A stretch of DNA of 9,676 nucleotides from Undibacterium sp. GTDB lineage: Bacteria > Pseudomonadota > Gammaproteobacteria > Burkholderiales > Burkholderiaceae. Location: positions 1-9,676 of the forward strand of contig JACMRF010000036.1 in NCBI GenBank assembly GCA_014376575.1. Reading direction: 5' to 3'. Both the position numbers and the translations under genes were made by a program. This document shows positions 7,543 to 9,676 of this stretch, in pieces (the stretch's first letter is position 1; every line of letters starts with the position of its first letter). The notes beneath the pieces were generated by a model. That model was given only the letters and a program-made list of their open reading frames with translations, was not told where the DNA came from and made no database searches.

Positions 7543-7664
7543 GATATGGCCGCGAACTGTTTTACTAAAAAATCAAAAAGCTCCGCTGCGGCCAAAAAAT
7601 AAACCTGTTACCACTTCAAGCACAAACTTACGTTAAAAAAACGAGCTTTGCGCATATCGGGTGA

Positions 7665-7686
7665 TGCAAAACAAAACGCGTTTGCA
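7665..7686. promoter_or_regulatory. TGCAAA-N10-TTTGCA dyad in the puuD/LysR divergent region
   Basis: TGCAAA (7665-7670) and TTTGCA (7681-7686) form a perfect 6-bp dyad around a 10-base spacer, near the middle of the 319-base region between the divergent puuD and LysR genes. Such spaced dyads are common binding sites for dimeric regulators. The half-site resembles the TTGCA/TGCAA ends of the dyad before guaD, which hints at a shared regulator, but the spacing differs (10 against 18). Confidence 0.3.
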
Positions 7687-7766
7687 AGCCTACAACAAAT
7701 TTTCAAAGGCATAAGAAAGATAAACTTAATACTCGCTTTTTTTATCGTGATTGGAGTATATTAAAA

Positions 7767-7782
7767 ATATTCAAATCAATAT
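7767..7782. promoter_or_regulatory. Imperfect AT-rich dyad just before the LysR-type gene
   Basis: ATATTCAAATCAATAT, 12-base distance from the ATG at 7795, reads as ATATT-N6-AATAT with 12 of 16 positions symmetric. LysR-type regulators often bind AT-rich imperfect dyads next to their own gene, so autoregulation is plausible. A-T richness makes chance symmetry likely. No confident -35/-10 pair was found in 7476-7794. Confidence 0.25.
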
Positions 7783-7794
7783 AGTAAGCAGACT

Positions 7795-8733
7795 ATGTCG
7801 CATCTACCAGATCACCTCGACATTCATCTCATTCGAATATTGTATATGCTTTTAGTCGAACGAAATGTGTCGCGGGTTGCCCTAAAACTCAATCAACCGC
7901 AGCCCTCCATCTCAGCTTCATTACGCAAGCTGCGTGAGCTAACCGGCGACCAATTGCTGGTTCGCGGGGGGCGAGGCATGGTACCGACCCAACACGGCGA
8001 AAGCTTGATGCGGCCGGCAAAACGTATATTGTATGAAACCGAACTACTATTTGTACGCAAAGTACCCTTTGTCTCTCAAGAAGAAGGCCGCACTTTTCAT
8101 ATTGCCGCGCCCGACTACCTAGACATTCAATTTTTACCCAATGTAGTGGCAAAGGTTAGGCGCGAGTCACCAAAGAGTCGTATCGTTATTCATGGCCTGG
8201 GTGCGGAGATGGATTATGTACGACTGCTGTCGGATGGCGATATTGATCTGGTGATCGCCAACTGGGTAGAGCCGCCAGAACATCTACATCTATCAAAATT
8301 ATTTGAAGACAAAATCATCTGCGCCATGCGCGCTGATAACCCGTATGCCAAGCGTACCGAATCCAATGACATGACGGTTGAGGATTACTTAAAACTACCG
8401 CACATCGCACCATCTAAAATGCTCTCCGGCTATCATGGCGTGATTGACACGTATTTAGAGAAGCACAATATGCGTCGCAACGTAGTAGTAGAGGCCGCCT
8501 ACTTCGGTCTCATGCCCTACATGTTAATGCAGACAGATCTGGTACTCACCACAGGCAAGCAATACCTCAATAGCTTTGAAAAACACTTGAACTTAAAGAC
8601 CTTCTTGGCTCCGATCAAATTCCCACCGATGCGTTTCTATCAGCTTTGGCACGAACGGGTACATCACGCACCCGAACATAAATGGCTGCGAGATCAGATT
8701 AGCGATGCCGCGAAAGCCTTGATTGAGAATTAG
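7795..8733 (+). CDS. LysR-type transcriptional regulator, probable regulator of the purine cluster
   Basis: A 312-residue DNA-binding regulator of normal LysR-family length. The N-terminal winged helix-turn-helix spans about residues 8-66. It includes the recognition-helix region NQPQPSISASLRKLRELTGDQLLVR (33-57) and the wing leading into RGMVPTQHG. The linker helix covers about 67-90, and a periplasmic-binding-protein-like effector domain runs from about 93 to 300 (FHIAAPDYLDIQFLPNVV onward; DIDLVIANW near 156-164). The ATG at 7795 has only a weak purine stretch (AGTAAG) before it. It is divergent from puuD across 319 bases, the usual arrangement for a LysR regulator and its target. That makes puuD and the M20 gene the likely targets, and a purine or oxidised purine the likely effector. 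Both are inference. I cannot name the subfamily from sequence alone. Confidence 0.9.
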   Translation: MSHLPDHLDIHLIRILYMLLVERNVSRVALKLNQPQPSISASLRKLRELTGDQLLVRGGRGMVPTQHGESLMRPAKRILYETELLFVRKVPFVSQEEGRTFHIAAPDYLDIQFLPNVVAKVRRESPKSRIVIHGLGAEMDYVRLLSDGDIDLVIANWVEPPEHLHLSKLFEDKIICAMRADNPYAKRTESNDMTVEDYLKLPHIAPSKMLSGYHGVIDTYLEKHNMRRNVVVEAAYFGLMPYMLMQTDLVLTTGKQYLNSFEKHLNLKTFLAPIKFPPMRFYQLWHERVHHAPEHKWLRDQISDAAKALIEN

Positions 8734-9010
8734 CATTGTCGCTTGATGCACATTTATAACACCCTCTTTACATTGGCTTTTTGACAGAATAAAACGACCT
8801 GAATTCCGTTTTTAAACGATGGTGGATCATAACTTCTTCGCGCTGTCATAAAAAAATGCATTCAAAGAAAAACTCTACTAAACAAAAGCCCGAAACAAGT
8901 TCGGGCTTTTATTCTTTGCACAGAATATGACTACTTTCTCTGACTAGCCCAACGAATTTTCACTAAACCGAGGCTATTTTCGTGCGCTAAGTTGCATGAA
9001 AAAAATCTGT
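8734..9010. other. Convergent intergenic region between the LysR gene and hiuH
   Basis: No reading frame of convincing length or with a plausible ribosome binding site. The only strong element is the intrinsic terminator at 8884-8910. An isolated TTGACA at 8781 has no matching -10 at 16-18 bases. Confidence 0.7.
8884..8910. terminator. Bidirectional Rho-independent terminator
   Basis: AAAAGCCCGAA (8884-8894), loop ACAAG, TTCGGGCTTTT (8900-8910): a perfect 11-bp stem with a GC-rich core and A/T tracts on both flanks, followed on the plus strand by TTTATTCTTT. It should stop transcription from the LysR gene (plus) and from hiuH (minus), which converge on it. Confidence 0.93.
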
Positions 9011-9364
9011 TTAACTACCTCGATAAGTAGAATAAGCCCAAGGAGAAACAACCAAAGGCACATGATAGTTCTGAGTAACATCTGCAATACCGAAGGCGAG
9101 TATAACAATATCAATAAATTTGGGATTGGGTAGCATCAAGCCCATTGCATCAAAATAATCACCTGCAGCAAAGACCAGCTCATATTGACCTGCCTTAAAT
9201 GTGTCACCTTCTAGCAGAGCTGCGTTGCAACGTCCGTCCTGATTGGTCACATCTGTCTTGAGTAAGGTTTTGAGCCCCTCCTCCACGGCATACAACTCAA
9301 GCTTCACACCTATGCCTGGTTTGCCCGAAGTGATATCGAGTACGTGTGTACTAAGCTTGCCCAT
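9011..9364 (-). CDS. hiuH: 5-hydroxyisourate hydrolase (transthyretin-related protein)
   Basis: Hydrolyses 5-hydroxyisourate, the PuuD product, to OHCU (2-oxo-4-hydroxy-4-carboxy-5-ureidoimidazoline). The 117-residue length without a signal peptide matches the cytoplasmic bacterial form. Family signatures are intact: an N-terminal LSTHVLDITSGKPG (4-17; His7), Arg45 in DGRC, HVPLVVSPWAYSTYRGS at the end with His101, and the invariant C-terminal YRGS (114-117). These correspond to the catalytic His, Arg, His and the tetrapeptide that separate this enzyme from transthyretin. The ATG at 9364 is set by a strong GGAGG five bases upstream. It lies 55 bases after an unrecognised gene fragment in the same direction and could share its transcript. 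It converges on the LysR gene. Also called uraH or pucM. Confidence 0.96.
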   Translation of the reverse strand: MGKLSTHVLDITSGKPGIGVKLELYAVEEGLKTLLKTDVTNQDGRCNAALLEGDTFKAGQYELVFAAGDYFDAMGLMLPNPKFIDIVILAFGIADVTQNYHVPLVVSPWAYSTYRGS

Positions 9365-9369
9365 CGCTG

Positions 9370-9374
9370 CCTCC
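9370..9374 (-). promoter_or_regulatory. Strong ribosome binding site of hiuH
   Basis: GGAGG on the minus strand, five bases before the ATG. It is the best Shine-Dalgarno in the window and fixes the hiuH start. Confidence 0.85.
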
Positions 9375-9419
9375 AGTAATGCGTCATTGAAAAATACCTC
9401 TGAACCACATCATATACAC

Positions 9420-9676
9420 TCAGTTCTCGATCACTATACGACCGCTCATATACAAACCATCATTATAGACAACAGTTAACATGCCGAGCAAAGCATCAGT
9501 CTTAGCCGTACCATTGACTCGCTCCATCTTTTGTTGCATTACGTAGGAACGATGCCCATTGTTCACCACAGTTATTCCTTGCAAGGGGCGAGAAAACAAC
9601 CGCACGCTATCTTTCGCGCAATAGGCTAATGGCGAGCGCGTTTCGCCGCACTTTATTCTCAGTTTTGAAGATGGCA
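9420..9676 (-). CDS. Unrecognised protein, C-terminal fragment (5' partial at window edge)
   Basis: The minus-strand frame is open from the right edge to a TGA at 9420-9422, giving 85 codons without a stop. The sequence is mixed hydrophilic with two cysteines eleven residues apart near the window edge (KCGETRSPLAYCAKDS) and a beta-rich looking end (LTVVYNDGLYMSGRIVIEN). A GTG at 9605 is a possible internal start, but with no good ribosome binding site; continuation beyond the window is more likely. I do not recognise the family. It precedes hiuH by 55 bases on the same strand, so co-transcription is possible, but no purine-pathway motif is visible. It could also be a fortuitous open frame. 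Confidence 0.4.
   Translation of the reverse strand, partial: PSSKLRIKCGETRSPLAYCAKDSVRLFSRPLQGITVVNNGHRSYVMQQKMERVNGTAKTDALLGMLTVVYNDGLYMSGRIVIEN

Noticed and set aside
7547..7594. TGGCCGC...GCGGCCA inverted repeat
   Set aside because: Only 7 bp with a 34-base loop; too weak and too widely spaced to claim a function.
8781..8786. TTGACA, a perfect -35 consensus
   Set aside because: No -10-like hexamer at 16-18 bases on the plus strand and no gene downstream in that direction; the region is between convergent genes.
8944..8976. TAGCC...GGCTA inverted repeat between the LysR gene and hiuH
   Set aside because: Five base pairs with a loop of over 20 bases, well within chance.
9243..9479. Plus-strand open frame of 78 codons across the hiuH start
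   Set aside because: Antisense to the well-supported hiuH and its ribosome binding site; no family-like sequence and no ribosome binding site.

Overview
The window is a purine-catabolism gene cluster from a Gram-negative, respiring bacterium, most likely a betaproteobacterium. An Oxalobacteraceae-type genome of roughly 50% GC is my best guess. That guess rests on gene content and the mix of gene types, not on any database search. No mobile elements, rRNA, tRNA or CRISPR arrays were seen.

Layout, left to right. (1) Bases 1-3240, plus strand: the large molybdenum subunit of xanthine dehydrogenase (xdhB, 5' end cut by the window edge), followed almost without a gap by its maturation factor xdhC. 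xdhA presumably lies just upstream of the window. A strong hairpin follows the xdhC stop. (2) 3415-4752, plus strand: guanine deaminase (guaD), with its own leader containing a dyad/hairpin. (3) 4753-4994: convergent intergenic region with a 16-bp stem-loop. (4) 7475 down to 4995, minus strand: a two-gene unit, puuD (membrane urate hydroxylase with a C-terminal cytochrome c domain) then an M20-family hydrolase-like protein of unknown substrate. (5) 7476-7794: divergent control region. (6) 7795-8733, plus strand: a LysR-type regulator, the natural candidate for controlling the cluster. (7) 8884-8910: a clear bidirectional intrinsic terminator. (8) 9364 down to 9011, minus strand: 5-hydroxyisourate hydrolase (hiuH/uraH). 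(9) The right edge (9420-9676, minus strand): the 3' end of an unrecognised gene.

The enzymes form an ordered route: guanine to xanthine (GuaD), xanthine to urate (XdhAB, matured by XdhC), urate to 5-hydroxyisourate with electrons passed to the respiratory chain (PuuD), and 5-hydroxyisourate to OHCU (HiuH). The next enzymes (OHCU decarboxylase, allantoinase, ureide hydrolysis) are not in the window.

Most of the locus is a known kind of pathway, and I do not see a clear new system. The best leads are the M20 protein, which by my alignment lacks two of the canonical metal ligands of its family, and several structured leader and intergenic elements: mutually exclusive pairings over the puuD ribosome binding site, and TGCAA-type dyads before guaD and puuD.
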